Shown: positions 45,102 to 54,011, numbered from the stretch's first letter. The stretch is 64,000 nucleotides of DNA from CALGLS01 sp047626155 (GCA_047626155.1 JBLHRR010000009.1:11553-75552); one strand, 5' to 3'. Notes: generated from the letters alone by a model not told the origin. Numbers and translations are program-made.

Positions 45102-45109
45102 CAAATATA
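45102..45109 (-). promoter_or_regulatory. Bacteroidota -7 box (TATATTTG)
   Basis: CAAATATA on the plus strand. It would start a minus-strand transcript at about 45095, 140 bases before the small membrane protein. Confidence 0.4.
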
Positions 45110-45498
45110 TAACTTAATTATATTTAGTGCATTCGTTTTATGTTTAGAGAAGCATTTTATGTGACGAGTTAAGCTAATATTAAGAACAGCTTAATTTCTA
45201 GTATTCGTGCTTCTTTGGCATGACAGATGGTCGTAATAAGTTCTCTTTGATACTTTTGCCCTGATAAATGGTCGATTTGAATTAGAATTTGCCACCCAAA
45301 AAATTTGTTTAGGTTTTTGATTAGATATGAATAGCGCTGATAGACAATATTTTATGTGACATTTCGGGAAGTAAAAAGATAGCAATAAAAAATAGAGGAA
45401 CGGATTAGGCAACAAAAAAAATAACTTCAACGATTTGCAATTGTAACGACTATTCAGGAGAGGAAGTTAGATAAATGATTGAGTGTAAAAAGGTTGAA

Positions 45499-45542
45499 AT
45501 TAGCCCGTTACGGTCAGGCGGGTTATTTTTTGTGTAATACTA
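45499..45542 (-). repeat. Short family A-like element (hairpin plus conserved end)
   Basis: Read on the minus strand: TAGTATTACACAAAAAATAA, then CCCG-CCTGACCGTAA-CGGG and TAATTT. The end is identical to the left end of the 130-bp family A. The CCCG/CGGG hairpin stands in the place of its long inner palindrome. Confidence 0.6.
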
Positions 45543-45564
45543 TGGAATAATCTGTTTATTCTTT

Positions 45565-45572
45565 TAACTTTG
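45565..45572 (+). promoter_or_regulatory. Bacteroidota -7 box (TAACTTTG) for tRNA-Leu
   Basis: Located 25 bases upstream of the mature tRNA 5' end. Confidence 0.6.
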
Positions 45573-45597
45573 CGCACCGAACAGTAAAAACGTATCC

Positions 45598-45684
45598 GCC
45601 CGGGTGCTGAAATTGGTAGACAGGCATGGTTGAGGGCCATGTGTCCGTAAGGGTGTGCGGGTTCGAGTCCCGCTCCGGGCACCA
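45598..45684 (+). tRNA. trnL: tRNA-Leu (anticodon GAG)
   Basis: 87 bases including an encoded CCA. Acceptor stem GCCCGGG with TCCGGGC, one G-T pair at the base. D arm with GGTAGAC. Anticodon stem CATGG/CCATG with loop TTGAGGG, giving anticodon GAG. Long class II variable arm (TGTCCGTAAGGGTGTG region), as in leucine tRNAs. T arm GCGGGTTCGAGTCCCGC. It reads CUC and CUU. Confidence 0.96.
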
Positions 45685-45699
45685 AACAAATAAAGAAGA

Positions 45700-45725
45700 A
45701 GCTCCCATAATTGGGGGCTTTTTTT
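45700..45725 (+). terminator. Terminator of the tRNA-Leu gene
   Basis: AGCTCCC (45700-45706), loop ATAATT, GGGGGCT (45713-45719), then T7. It begins 15 bases after the tRNA CCA. Confidence 0.85.
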
Positions 45726-45776
45726 ATGCCTAAGCTTTTTTCGGTACTAAATGATTTCATCTGGTGGAATATAGCA

Positions 45777-45795
45777 AATTGGCGTTCCGTCAATT
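45777..45795. repeat. AATTGGCG hairpin, copy 2
   Basis: AATTGGCG-TTC-CGTCAATT, the inverted counterpart of 13559-13577 with one changed base pair. The rest of the 300-base gap between the tRNA and the TraB gene (45726-45984) shows no gene. Confidence 0.55.
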
Positions 45796-45984
45796 ATTTT
45801 TTACCGCAACTGCGCCTGCCGGGAGTTTGTCAGATGGGCGCTACGAGCACAACGTTAGTCAAACCAGACATTTATTTTTCCTTCGTGCTAAAAGGCGAAA
45901 ACACTTGGGTACTTTTGCTGTTAATTAAACACACAATAGTAGCAGCCTATCTAATACCGAATAATTAGTTCATTTAAAAATTCT

Positions 45985-46785
45985 ATGAAAAAGAAAAAAC
46001 AAAGCTTACTCTGGAAAATATCTGGAGATAGAATGCCCGGCGACTCCTACCTCTTTGGAACTATGCACGTGCGTGATAAAGATGCCTTTTTATACCGAGA
46101 CTTGGTTTTTCAAAAGATAGACGCCTGCGAAGCCTTTGCCACAGAGTTCAACTTGGAAGAAATGGAAACTAACGTATCCAGTGATGTGTTGGATTTACCA
46201 GAAGGAGAAACGTTGGATTTCCTACTTTCTGAAAAGCAGTATAAGAAAACTCGAAAAGTCCTGCAGAAGATAGCCGGGATGGATTTGGTCCATTTTAATA
46301 CCAGCCAACCTATTTTAATTGCTAACTTAATAGCAGGTCGGATGCTCTCTGACGAAATGCCACTGTCGCTGGATGAAACACTTTGGCAATACGCTCGTCA
46401 ACAAGAGAAAACAGTATTGGGTGTGGAAACCTACATCGAACAAATCAATATCATGCTTCAGATTCCAATGGAATATCAACTTAGAAACCTGATGGGGATT
46501 GTGAAAAATGTAGGCGCTTACCGCAAAGAAATTAAGAAAATGACTCGCTTGTACAAAGAGGCAGACATTCAGCGTTTATATAAAGCAGTAAAGAAATCAT
46601 CAAAGGGCATGCGGAAGTTATTACTCTACAACCGAAACCTAATCATGGCAGAGCGAATCGCTGAAATGGCAAAAGAGCAAACCATCTGTGTCGCCATCGG
46701 TGCAGGCCATTTGGCAGGACAAAGAGGGGTGTTGCCATTGCTGAAGCAAAGTGGATTCCGAGTGGAGCCGGTTGCTTTGGTTTAG
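45985..46785 (+). CDS. TraB/GumN family protein
   Basis: 266 residues. Conserved blocks: LLWKISGDRMPGDSYLFGTM at the N-terminus with FGTMHVRD (the first GxxH-like motif), LDLPEGETLDFLL, TVLGVETYIEQI (about 152-163) and, at the C-terminus, CVAIGAGHLAGQRGVLPLL (the second G-x-x-H motif). This fold belongs to the erythromycin-esterase/TIKI superfamily of putative metal-dependent proteases. No signal peptide is evident, so it may be cytoplasmic. The true activity of bacterial members is uncertain. Confidence 0.9.
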   Translation: MKKKKQSLLWKISGDRMPGDSYLFGTMHVRDKDAFLYRDLVFQKIDACEAFATEFNLEEMETNVSSDVLDLPEGETLDFLLSEKQYKKTRKVLQKIAGMDLVHFNTSQPILIANLIAGRMLSDEMPLSLDETLWQYARQQEKTVLGVETYIEQINIMLQIPMEYQLRNLMGIVKNVGAYRKEIKKMTRLYKEADIQRLYKAVKKSSKGMRKLLLYNRNLIMAERIAEMAKEQTICVAIGAGHLAGQRGVLPLLKQSGFRVEPVALV

Positions 46786-46799
46786 CACTAATAATCGTG

Positions 46800-46969
46800 C
46801 AATTGGTTTGAAATAAGGGTAGAGGCTGCCGGCCTGAGATTCCGCGTTTGGGATGCCTTGAAAACCGGGGAATCTCAGCCCGAGAGGCTGATATCCAATT
46901 GTAGATTTTTCACATGGGGCGATGCCCCATGCTCTGGAATTTCAGGCCTTCAGCCTGTTACCCAATCGG
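46800..46969. repeat. 170-bp nested palindromic repeat
   Basis: The outer arms CAATTGGTTTGAAATAAGGG...GAGGCTG and CAGCCTGTTACCCAATCGG are roughly complementary. Inside are CTGAGATTCC/GGGAATCTCAG and ATGGGGC-GA-TGCCCCAT. It lies between the TraB and TonB receptor genes. Confidence 0.7.
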
Positions 46970-47035
46970 AAAATAGCTTTTGAATAAATCGTTCTCTCCA
47001 TTCTGAGATATAGCAAAACGAAGAAGCTAAAATCT

Positions 47036-49372
47036 ATGCAAACAAAAATCCATTTCCTAACAATAATACTTCTGATCGCAGTCTTTACTGCCACTCAAGC
47101 GCAGAGCCATACCATCTCCGGTTACCTCAAAGATTTGGAGACGGGCGAAATGCTCATTCAAGCGACTATTTATAACAAGACAAAGACAACAGAAGGAGCG
47201 ACCACAAATAACTATGGCTTCTACTCCTTTTCTTTGCCGGAAGGATCCCATACCATCGTATTTTCTTACATGGGTTATGTCAGTCAGGAAATAGAAGTAA
47301 ACCTCATTGAAGATCAGCGACTCAATATAGAAATGCAGCCTGGCGTACAATTTCAGGAGGTCGTTGTTACAGCAACAAATAAAAATGAACAGGTGCAAAG
47401 CACGGATATGGGGCAGGTTGACCTACCGATGAGTCAGGTAGAGAAATTGCCCGCATTGATGGGAGAGGTCGATATTTTAAAAACACTACAATTATTGCCA
47501 GGGGTACTTTCAGCCTCGGAAGGCAATACCGGCTTTTACGTGCGAGGTGGTGGCCCCGATCAGAATTTGATTTTGCTGGATGGCGCTTTAGTCTACAACA
47601 CGGGCCACATGCTGGGCTTTTTCTCGGTCTTTAATTCCGCTGCAATTTCCAATACAACATTGATCAAAGGAACGATGCCCGCCAGCTATGGTGGTAGGCT
47701 TTCCTCCGTAGTTGATATCCAGATGAAGGAAGGAAATAACAAGAGTTTTGCAGGAGAAGCTTCCATCGGTCTTATTTCCTCAAAGTTCCTGATAGAAGGT
47801 CCGATACAAAAAAATAAGAGTTCTTTCATACTTACAGCAAGGCGTACTTATGGCTTTGATCTGGCGCAGCCTTTCTTACGTGAAACTTCTTTTGAAGGAA
47901 CCAATTATTATTTTTACGATATCAATGCAAAAGCGAATTATCGGTTTTCAGATAAGGATCAAATTTACCTGACCACGTACATCGGTCGGGATGTCTTAAA
48001 GTTTAATGCTGTAGATCGAGGTTTTTCTTTTACCCTTCCTTACGGAAATACAATGTCTACGCTACGCTGGAACCATTTGTTTAGTGATAAGCTATTTATG
48101 AATACTACTTTGATTGCCAATTATTATGACTTCAGTTTCAACGGCCAACAAGCAGATTTTGAAGTTAATGCTTTCTCAGGTGTCCGTGATTACACCTTTA
48201 AATTAGGCCTGGAATATTTTCCAAAATTAGGGCACATCGTCAAAATGGGAGGAGAGGCTACTTGGCATCGCTTGACCCCTAACATTATAAATGCAAATTC
48301 GGGGACTGAAGAATTTAGCAACAGCTTGAAGCCAAAATACGCTCTTGAATCTGCCGTTTATTTGGAAGACAACTGGACGTTAAATGATTCTTGGACCTTG
48401 AATCTCGGATTGCGGGCTTCTATGTTTACCCTCTTTGGCCCCTTCTCGGATAAAGCCACTGGAAAGGAATTTGACTACGGCGAGCCCGTGGTTACTTATG
48501 GTGGGTTGGAGCCGCGCCTTTCGGCAAAATACAGTTGGCAAGAAAACAGTTCCTTCAAAGCAGCCTGGGTACTGACGCGCCAATATCTCCATCTGGTCAG
48601 TAATTCTGCCACCACTTTACCAACGGATGTATGGGTGCCTTCGTCTCCATTAGTGAAGCCACAAATTGGTTGGCAGGCTACCGCTGGTTGGTTTCATAAT
48701 TTCAGTAATGGTCGCTATGAAATGTCCATAGAAAGTTATTACAAAGATTTGAAGAACCAGATCGATTATGGCGAATTTGTAGTGCCTGATCCCTCTGTAG
48801 AAACAGAAAATGATTTTATATTTGGAACAGGTCGTTCCTATGGATTGGAGTTTTTTCTCAAAAAAAGGACAGGAGCCCTCACCGGTTGGATGGGTTACAC
48901 TTTGTCGAAAACAGAACGCTTTTTTGAGGAGATTAACAATGGAGCTGCTTACCCTCAGAAGTACGATCGTCGGCACGATTTGTCTGTAGTGATGAGTTAC
49001 GACATCAATAAAAAATGGAACCTAGGGATGGTGTTTGTCTATGGAACTGGGAATGCTTATACACCTATCGAAAGCATATTTTTCATAGAACAAAATCTAA
49101 ATATTAGATATGGGCCACGTAATTCCGCCCGCATAGATCCTTATCACCGGATAGATATTTCAGCGACTTTTAGTCCAACTAAAAAGGAGAATAAACGATA
49201 TGAAACGAATTGGGTATTCTCTATTTACAATGCTTATAACAGACAAAATCCGGCATTTGTTTTCCCTGTGTTTAAAGCGGATTTAGATACAGGGGCTTTT
49301 CTAGCGGAGGCTTATAAGATTAGTTTGTTTCCTGTGATTCCCTCGGTGAGTTGGAAGGTGAAGTTTAAATAA
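47036..49372 (+). CDS. TonB-dependent receptor (FecA-like, CarboxypepD_reg)
   Basis: 778 residues. Signal peptide 1-22. CarboxypepD_reg domain (about 24-108: HTISGYLKDLETGEMLIQAT). The plug at about 110-225 contains VTATNKNEQVQS, LPALMGEVDILKTLQLLPGV and FYVRGGGPDQNLILLDGALVYN. The barrel ends in SVSWKVKFK. It is followed by a DUF4249 lipoprotein gene, a pair widely conserved in Bacteroidota. The ligand is unknown; this receptor subgroup is often annotated for iron or siderophore-like compounds. Confidence 0.92.
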   Translation: MQTKIHFLTIILLIAVFTATQAQSHTISGYLKDLETGEMLIQATIYNKTKTTEGATTNNYGFYSFSLPEGSHTIVFSYMGYVSQEIEVNLIEDQRLNIEMQPGVQFQEVVVTATNKNEQVQSTDMGQVDLPMSQVEKLPALMGEVDILKTLQLLPGVLSASEGNTGFYVRGGGPDQNLILLDGALVYNTGHMLGFFSVFNSAAISNTTLIKGTMPASYGGRLSSVVDIQMKEGNNKSFAGEASIGLISSKFLIEGPIQKNKSSFILTARRTYGFDLAQPFLRETSFEGTNYYFYDINAKANYRFSDKDQIYLTTYIGRDVLKFNAVDRGFSFTLPYGNTMSTLRWNHLFSDKLFMNTTLIANYYDFSFNGQQADFEVNAFSGVRDYTFKLGLEYFPKLGHIVKMGGEATWHRLTPNIINANSGTEEFSNSLKPKYALESAVYLEDNWTLNDSWTLNLGLRASMFTLFGPFSDKATGKEFDYGEPVVTYGGLEPRLSAKYSWQENSSFKAAWVLTRQYLHLVSNSATTLPTDVWVPSSPLVKPQIGWQATAGWFHNFSNGRYEMSIESYYKDLKNQIDYGEFVVPDPSVETENDFIFGTGRSYGLEFFLKKRTGALTGWMGYTLSKTERFFEEINNGAAYPQKYDRRHDLSVVMSYDINKKWNLGMVFVYGTGNAYTPIESIFFIEQNLNIRYGPRNSARIDPYHRIDISATFSPTKKENKRYETNWVFSIYNAYNRQNPAFVFPVFKADLDTGAFLAEAYKISLFPVIPSVSWKVKFK

Positions 49373-49486
49373 AGGGTTGATGAGGGTAGAGGAGGATTCC
49401 CCCCTATTGAAAAAAAAGTTGCGTTTGTTGTGCCTCCCATTTGGCGAATGTTATGTGGCGCTATCTAATAGAGTTGCACTTTAATA

Positions 49487-49612
49487 TCACGTTAGCCCTG
49501 CGGCCTCTGCGCGCTCTACGTGAGTAAATACACTAAAAAGGGAGTAAGTCTCTTCTCTTAATAGTAGATGTAACGATCGAAAATTAATAATCACGCAGAG
49601 GCAGCAGAGCGA
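49487..49612. repeat. Split TCACGCAGAGGC inverted repeat
   Basis: CTGCGGCCTCTGCGCGCTCT...ACGTGA (49497-49523) is complementary to TCACGCAGAGGCAGCAGAGC (49591-49610), with about 70 bases between. Same family as 54211-54279. It lies between the TonB receptor and the DUF4249 gene. Confidence 0.65.
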
Positions 49613-49654
49613 GCTGAACCTAATGAAACCATCTAGTACTTAAAATTAAATAAG

Positions 49655-50584
49655 ATGAAAATAAATAGACTATTCGTTGTTATAACAATACTTATGCTGA
49701 GTGCTTGCGAAGAGCGCTTCCAACCCGATATAACCACTACTGATCCTGTTCTAGTGGTAGAAGGCCACATTGAAGTTGCCAATGAAAATCCATTACCTCC
49801 TTACGTCATCCTAACACGGACGCTTCCTTTTTATGAGGAAATCACAACGCAGGATATTAGTGAGCTCTTTGTTCACAATGCTTTTGTACAGGTTAGTGAT
49901 GGCAGCGAATCAATTGTACTGGAAGAAGTATGTTGGGAGGACTTGCCAGAAGAATTTAGAGAATTGGCTATAGAAACGCTTCCGGATTTGAATGATGTCA
50001 ATGTCAATTATTGTATTTATACCGATTTGAGTTTTTCCTTTATGGGAGAGATTGGTAAAACGTATAGTTTACTAGTGGAAACCGATAAAGAAGTGGTTAC
50101 TGCTACTACAACTATTCCGAACTTTGTTCCGCTGGATTCCATGTACTTCGTAGCAGCTCCTGGAGGCTTCGGAGACTCTTTGTTAGAAATGCGAATCGTT
50201 TTTACAGATCCGGAATTGGAGGACAATTATTATCGCTATGCTACCAGTACGAATCAGGAGCCTTTCTACCCAGGTTTCAATTCTGTTTTTAATGATTTAC
50301 TTTTTTCAGGGCAGCCGGTTGACTTTCCATTAGCCAAAGGAGAAGCTCCTTTTCGGGAGGAAGGTGGTGTAGGGATCTTTGGTTTATTTCGTCCTGGAGA
50401 GGAGGTTGTTCTCCGTTGGTTGACGATAGATGCGGCTCACTATAAATTTTGGGATACTTTAGAATTTAATAAGGTAAATCAAGGACCTTTTGGTTCTTAT
50501 ACACAGGTGAAATCTAATGTGGAAGGAGCTGTTGGAATTTGGGGAGGTTATACTAGTGGGTTTTATGAAGGGGTTGCGGAGTAG
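49655..50584 (+). CDS. DUF4249 lipoprotein
   Basis: 309 residues. The signal ends in a lipobox MLSAC (Cys18). The mature part opens DPVLVVEGHIE and has the beta-sandwich pattern of DUF4249 (YVILTRTLPFYE, FVQVSDGSESIVL, YSLLVETDKEVVTATTTIP). Such proteins are encoded next to TonB receptors and are thought to act as surface-exposed accessory subunits; the function is not proven. It converges with the glycosyltransferase gene after 7 bases. Confidence 0.9.
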   Translation: MKINRLFVVITILMLSACEERFQPDITTTDPVLVVEGHIEVANENPLPPYVILTRTLPFYEEITTQDISELFVHNAFVQVSDGSESIVLEEVCWEDLPEEFRELAIETLPDLNDVNVNYCIYTDLSFSFMGEIGKTYSLLVETDKEVVTATTTIPNFVPLDSMYFVAAPGGFGDSLLEMRIVFTDPELEDNYYRYATSTNQEPFYPGFNSVFNDLLFSGQPVDFPLAKGEAPFREEGGVGIFGLFRPGEEVVLRWLTIDAAHYKFWDTLEFNKVNQGPFGSYTQVKSNVEGAVGIWGGYTSGFYEGVAE

Positions 50585-50591
50585 GGGATTG

Positions 50592-52085
50592 TTACTTCAA
50601 TCGCACTAAATACCCAGCCCCAAACTCCCCTTCAATCAAAACCTCCGTTTCTCCAATCGCAGCAACCTGCTGTTTCAATTTTTTCAGTTTCTTTCCAAAA
50701 GTGTGGCTGTCATAAATCCATACCTTTTCAAATCCTTTCTTTTTCCAGACCGGAGCAAGTTTTGTGAAATCAGAATTCCAGACACCATATTCAAGGGTGC
50801 TTGAAGGAATGTCAATCCTTTGGTCATACAACTGCGTGTAGAAAAGATAAGTAGGTTGGGCAATGTGTACGACGAATAAAGGACGCTCTCTTTCGGGATG
50901 CTCACTGATCTGCTGTAAGGTGGAGCGGGAGGTTGCAATTGTATATTCGTTCACAAAGAAGGGAATACCAGTCTCTGATTTCAGGCTTAGGACAATCGGA
51001 ATGAGCATTAAAGCTGCTACACCATACTTCAGTTTGTTATTCCATAACATTATTTTCCCGTAAAGGACATCAGCGCCCAATCCAATCAGGAGCATGAAGA
51101 TAGGCATCATAAATAAACTGATGCGAGGCAGTAACACATATTGGCCTAACATAGAGGCTACAAAGCAAGTGATTATCGGCCCCAGTATCAAAATGAATTT
51201 ACCTTTGTCTATTTTGTACAGTCGCCAACTACCCAAAAGAATACAGATTACCGTCCATCTTCGAACCCAGGCATCCGGTCCGATCATTGCCTCTAGGAAG
51301 CCATTGAAAACGGATATGTTCATCTTAATGTGGCTAAGGGTATAAGGCAATTTTAAATAATGCCACTTATGGAAATCCTTAAGGTATTGACTGTCTATGC
51401 TGGTTTTTAGATTGGTGAAGAATAGAATGCCGAAGCTAATGAGCCACAGCGCAGCTGTCAGTGAGAGTCTTGTTAGGACCTCAGGTTTGGTTTGTTGACT
51501 CTTGGCCTTTAGGAGGTTTTCCCAGCAAAGGTAAGCCCCAACGGCGGCCAGTGAAAAAACGATGGGCATTGAAAACCAAACAGCTATTGCGCCTGCGATG
51601 CCTAATAAGAAGTAATCCTTAATAGAATGAAATCGATAGTGCCAAGCTGAAAAGAGAAATAAGATGGTAAAGAAGACGTCTCCTGCATATTGCTTATTTT
51701 CCGTTTGGTAACGCATCATATAAATGGAAAAACCAAACAAGGCAATGGCGTATAATATCCCAGGGCCCGAAAACATTTTTTGCGCAAGCCGATAAAAAAA
51801 ATAGAGTGCGCCAAAGCCCATGAGTAGGGCAAAAAAGCGAAGACTGTATTCATTAACTCCGCCAAGCGAAACAAAGAATTTCACCAATACCGTATACATC
51901 GGAGGAGCGAATTGCTCATAATCCAATGCTCCAAACAGCGCGCCATAGCTTTTTTCAACAATGTTCCTACTAAGATTGGCTTCGTCCAAAAACAAAGTCC
52001 TGTTCTGTAAAAATACAATGATCCTTAGCAGTGCAGAGAGTGCAAGAAGTGTGAGGGCAGCTTGTTTGATTCGGGTTTGAAACAT
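50592..52085 (-). CDS. Membrane glycosyltransferase (GT39/ArnT-like, GT-C fold)
   Basis: 497 residues with about ten or eleven transmembrane helices and a C-terminal soluble domain (about 375-497). The first extracytoplasmic loop has FLDEANLSRNI (about 33-43), the acidic motif of GT-C enzymes that use polyprenyl-phosphate sugars, followed by YEQFAPPMYTVLVKF. It probably transfers a sugar to a lipid, protein or cell-surface glycan in the periplasm. No linked polysaccharide genes are present, so the acceptor is unknown. Confidence 0.85.
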   Translation of the reverse strand: MFQTRIKQAALTLLALSALLRIIVFLQNRTLFLDEANLSRNIVEKSYGALFGALDYEQFAPPMYTVLVKFFVSLGGVNEYSLRFFALLMGFGALYFFYRLAQKMFSGPGILYAIALFGFSIYMMRYQTENKQYAGDVFFTILFLFSAWHYRFHSIKDYFLLGIAGAIAVWFSMPIVFSLAAVGAYLCWENLLKAKSQQTKPEVLTRLSLTAALWLISFGILFFTNLKTSIDSQYLKDFHKWHYLKLPYTLSHIKMNISVFNGFLEAMIGPDAWVRRWTVICILLGSWRLYKIDKGKFILILGPIITCFVASMLGQYVLLPRISLFMMPIFMLLIGLGADVLYGKIMLWNNKLKYGVAALMLIPIVLSLKSETGIPFFVNEYTIATSRSTLQQISEHPERERPLFVVHIAQPTYLFYTQLYDQRIDIPSSTLEYGVWNSDFTKLAPVWKKKGFEKVWIYDSHTFGKKLKKLKQQVAAIGETEVLIEGEFGAGYLVRLK

Positions 52086-52112
52086 GGAGTCAGAATGGGA
52101 AAGAAATATAAA

Positions 52113-52193
52113 GGTAGATGATGGTGGATTAGGGTTCCCTTAGCTTGCGCTTAATTACGTTATTGGGAGCCCTTATCCACCCCTGATCTACCC
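52113..52193. repeat. Palindromic repeat, GGTAGAT family, copy 2
   Basis: GGTAGATGATGGTGGATTAG...GGGTTCCC and GGGAGCCC...TTATCCACCCCTGATCTACC form long arms. The core TTAGCTTGCGC...ACGTTA matches the copy at 5777-5836. Confidence 0.75.
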
Positions 52194-52204
52194 ATTCAAT
52201 ATAA

Positions 52205-52368
52205 TAGAGTTTATTCCAAAATAATTTGTATGTTCTCAAATGATGTTTTTATCCAGCACTTCAGCTTTTTGTTCGCCCGTAGCTAAGGCTACGAACTCAG
52301 AAAAGAGCTTCGTTCTGAAAAAAAACATCTATTTGATTCCTATACAAAACATTTCAGCATAAACTCTA
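52205..52368. repeat. 164-bp imperfect palindrome
   Basis: The outer arms TAGAGTTTAT (52205-52214) and ATAAACTCTA (52359-52368) are perfect. Inner segments such as AAATGATGTTTTT and AAAACATCTATTT also pair, around a central GTAGC-TAAG-GCTAC. It fills the gap before the lipoprotein gene end. Confidence 0.75.
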
Positions 52369-52381
52369 ATGGGAGCCAAGT

Positions 52382-53212
52382 TTATTTCGCTGCTGCCTCC
52401 AAAGGATCAGCTGCCAAAGTGAAAGTTCTGGTCACTGGATTCAATGGTGTTTTTACCATTTCTCCATTTCCGTCTACCAAAGTCAGGGTAACTTTATTTT
52501 CTCCCATTGGCATTCCTTCGATGTAATATGGCTGCCAGCGGTCGATCATATGAACTTCTCCGTTGATGGCTGCTTTTACTTTGAATTGAGTCCCTAACAC
52601 TACATTTGCAAGGTAGAAATCTAACATTACTTTTTCAGTCGCTAGCTTCCCAGTGTAAGTTCCTTTTGGACGAGAGTAAAAAACCATAGGTTCTGTTACT
52701 TCTTTACCTCCTTGAAGAGCGCCGCCATGGATATGTCCTTTTTTCAACCAGTGTGCATCTTTCGTTTTGATACTTTCGTGGTAAGAACGAGAAAGGAAAC
52801 CAAGAATGTAGTGATCACCGTGATCCATTGGGTAGTCAAAGCTAGCCTCATACTTTGCAGCGTAAGGCTTGTTGTCTACAATAAGGTGAATGTGTTGTCC
52901 CTTGGCAGAGTTCGCACAGTTTTTTGCTCCAGCATCTGGAGTCTGCATTCCTAATTTATAGGTGCCCTCTCCGACTTTGAAATCGAACTTATTGTTTTGG
53001 TAAGTAACTGATTCTATTTTAGCATCAGCATATTCTGTTGATGCCGCAAATGGAGTCAGGGTATATTTTTTTTCAGCAGCCGGAGCCGGTGCAGCGTCTG
53101 TAACCGCCTTAGTAGCAGTTTCTGCAGCTGTTGTAGCAGCAGTGTTGGCATCTGTGCCAGAATTGCAGGCCGCGAACAGCGCGCAAATAAATAGAAGGTT
53201 TAGGTATCTCAT
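52382..53212 (-). CDS. Bacteroidota lipoprotein of unknown function
   Basis: About 276 residues from the ATG at 53212. The longer frame from 53266 adds 18 residues that read through a terminator hairpin and is unlikely. Signal MRYLNLLFICALFAAC has its lipobox at Cys16. A Thr/Ala-rich low-complexity linker (about 19-45) follows. The remainder is a beta-rich domain with histidine clusters (KGQHIHLIVDN, YPMDHGDHYILGF, HIHGG) that could bind metal. Uncharacterised. Confidence 0.8.
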   Translation of the reverse strand: MRYLNLLFICALFAACNSGTDANTAATTAAETATKAVTDAAPAPAAEKKYTLTPFAASTEYADAKIESVTYQNNKFDFKVGEGTYKLGMQTPDAGAKNCANSAKGQHIHLIVDNKPYAAKYEASFDYPMDHGDHYILGFLSRSYHESIKTKDAHWLKKGHIHGGALQGGKEVTEPMVFYSRPKGTYTGKLATEKVMLDFYLANVVLGTQFKVKAAINGEVHMIDRWQPYYIEGMPMGENKVTLTLVDGNGEMVKTPLNPVTRTFTLAADPLEAAAK

Positions 53213-53262
53213 GATTGGTGGATAGTTAATGAAGAATTGGTGAAGAAATAGGTTGTATATAA

Positions 53263-53288
53263 ACAAAAAAACCGTTCATAAGAACGGT
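53263..53288 (-). terminator. Terminator after the 159-residue hypothetical gene
   Basis: ACCGTTC / GAACGGT stem with a 4-base loop; A7 on the plus strand becomes T7 on the minus strand. It separates the 53410-53889 gene from the lipoprotein gene downstream. Confidence 0.75.
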
Positions 53289-53321
53289 GTACTATTGTGT
53301 CAAAAGGGACATTGTTCTTTG

Positions 53322-53403
53322 TTATGCTACTAGGCTGCTTTTCTTTTCTACCCCCCAGCCTACTAAAGGAGTGGCCGCTAACTTGCGCAACCTAGTAGCA
53401 TAA
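53322..53403. repeat. Inverted repeat TTATGCTACTAGG
   Basis: TTATGCTACTAGG (53322-53334) and CCTAGTAGCATAA (53391-53403) are exact complements, separated by 56 bases. It lies just after the stop of the minus-strand hypothetical gene. Confidence 0.75.
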
Positions 53404-53409
53404 TCGTTT

Positions 53410-53889
53410 TTATGCCTCTTCTTCCGGCTGTTCAATAGCAGTGATCATTGGAAGCCCCATCAATTTAGATTCGGCATTACTAATGGCACCAATACGCAAA
53501 AATCCGCCAGAAGCCTTTGCAACATGTTCTGCAAAAGTTAGGAAGCTTTTATAAATGATATGAGCATCAGCCTGATCCAACTGAGCCAACAATCCATTCA
53601 AGCCCGTTAGCTTTTCAGAGATGGCTGCGGTACGTGCATCCACATCAGAGGGTAAGCTTTTGATATAAGATTCTACCTTGTCAGAATAGGTAGCACCCAC
53701 TGTCTTATAATATTCGTTTAGCAATTCAGGGTATGAATAACTTCTGATCTTTGTCAGCTTCGCTCCCCAGGATTTTTCATCGTCGTCAATATTTCCATCA
53801 GCGCCAGCTATTAATATGGTAATCAATGGAATAGCATCTACTAAAAGTTCTTCCTGCCCTTCATTGAATTTCTGAAATAAATCGATCAT
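53410..53889 (-). CDS. Hypothetical protein
   Basis: 159 residues, mostly helical, no signal peptide. Landmarks: LITILIAGADGNIDDDEKSWGAKL, an acidic stretch resembling a TerB-like metal-binding helix (ADGNIDDDE, about 29-37), and ALNGLLAQLDQADAHIIYKSF-like helices. A TerB relationship is possible but unproven. Single gene with its own promoter box and terminator. Confidence 0.65.
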   Translation of the reverse strand: MIDLFQKFNEGQEELLVDAIPLITILIAGADGNIDDDEKSWGAKLTKIRSYSYPELLNEYYKTVGATYSDKVESYIKSLPSDVDARTAAISEKLTGLNGLLAQLDQADAHIIYKSFLTFAEHVAKASGGFLRIGAISNAESKLMGLPMITAIEQPEEEA

Positions 53890-54003
53890 GTCTTATTTGA
53901 TGTGATTAGTTAAAAAGTTTTTTGCTTAATGCTAAATAGTGCCTTAACCTTTTGATAGTCAGTATGTTAAATATATTTCTACTAAAGAGGCGCTATTCGA
54001 AGG

Positions 54004-54011
54004 CAAATATA
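54004..54011 (-). promoter_or_regulatory. Bacteroidota -7 box (TATATTTG)
   Basis: CAAATATA on the plus strand; about 115 bases upstream of the hypothetical gene start at 53889. Confidence 0.45.

Larger units (their letters stand above)
44958..45597. other. 640-base gap: leader of the small gene, then non-coding DNA
   Basis: It contains the hairpin AGTATGCC/GGCATACT (45023-45041), which is followed by TTTTT on the plus strand; a minus-strand promoter box (45102-45109); and, near the tRNA, the short element at 45499-45542 and the tRNA promoter. About 45110-45490 is AT-rich with no gene that I can support. Confidence 0.5.

Noticed and set aside
44791..45117. 108-codon plus-strand frame near 44.8-45.1 kb
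   Set aside because: It overlaps the better supported minus-strand small gene, crosses a hairpin with T-tract, and shows no protein-like features.
45598..45684. tRNA-Leu as an attachment site for an island
   Set aside because: No integrase follows and no partial duplicate of the tRNA 3' end was noticed in the window.
52382..53266. Longer version of the lipoprotein starting at 53266
   Set aside because: The extra 18 codons run into the terminator hairpin of the upstream gene and would hide the lipobox signal; the ATG at 53212 is far better.
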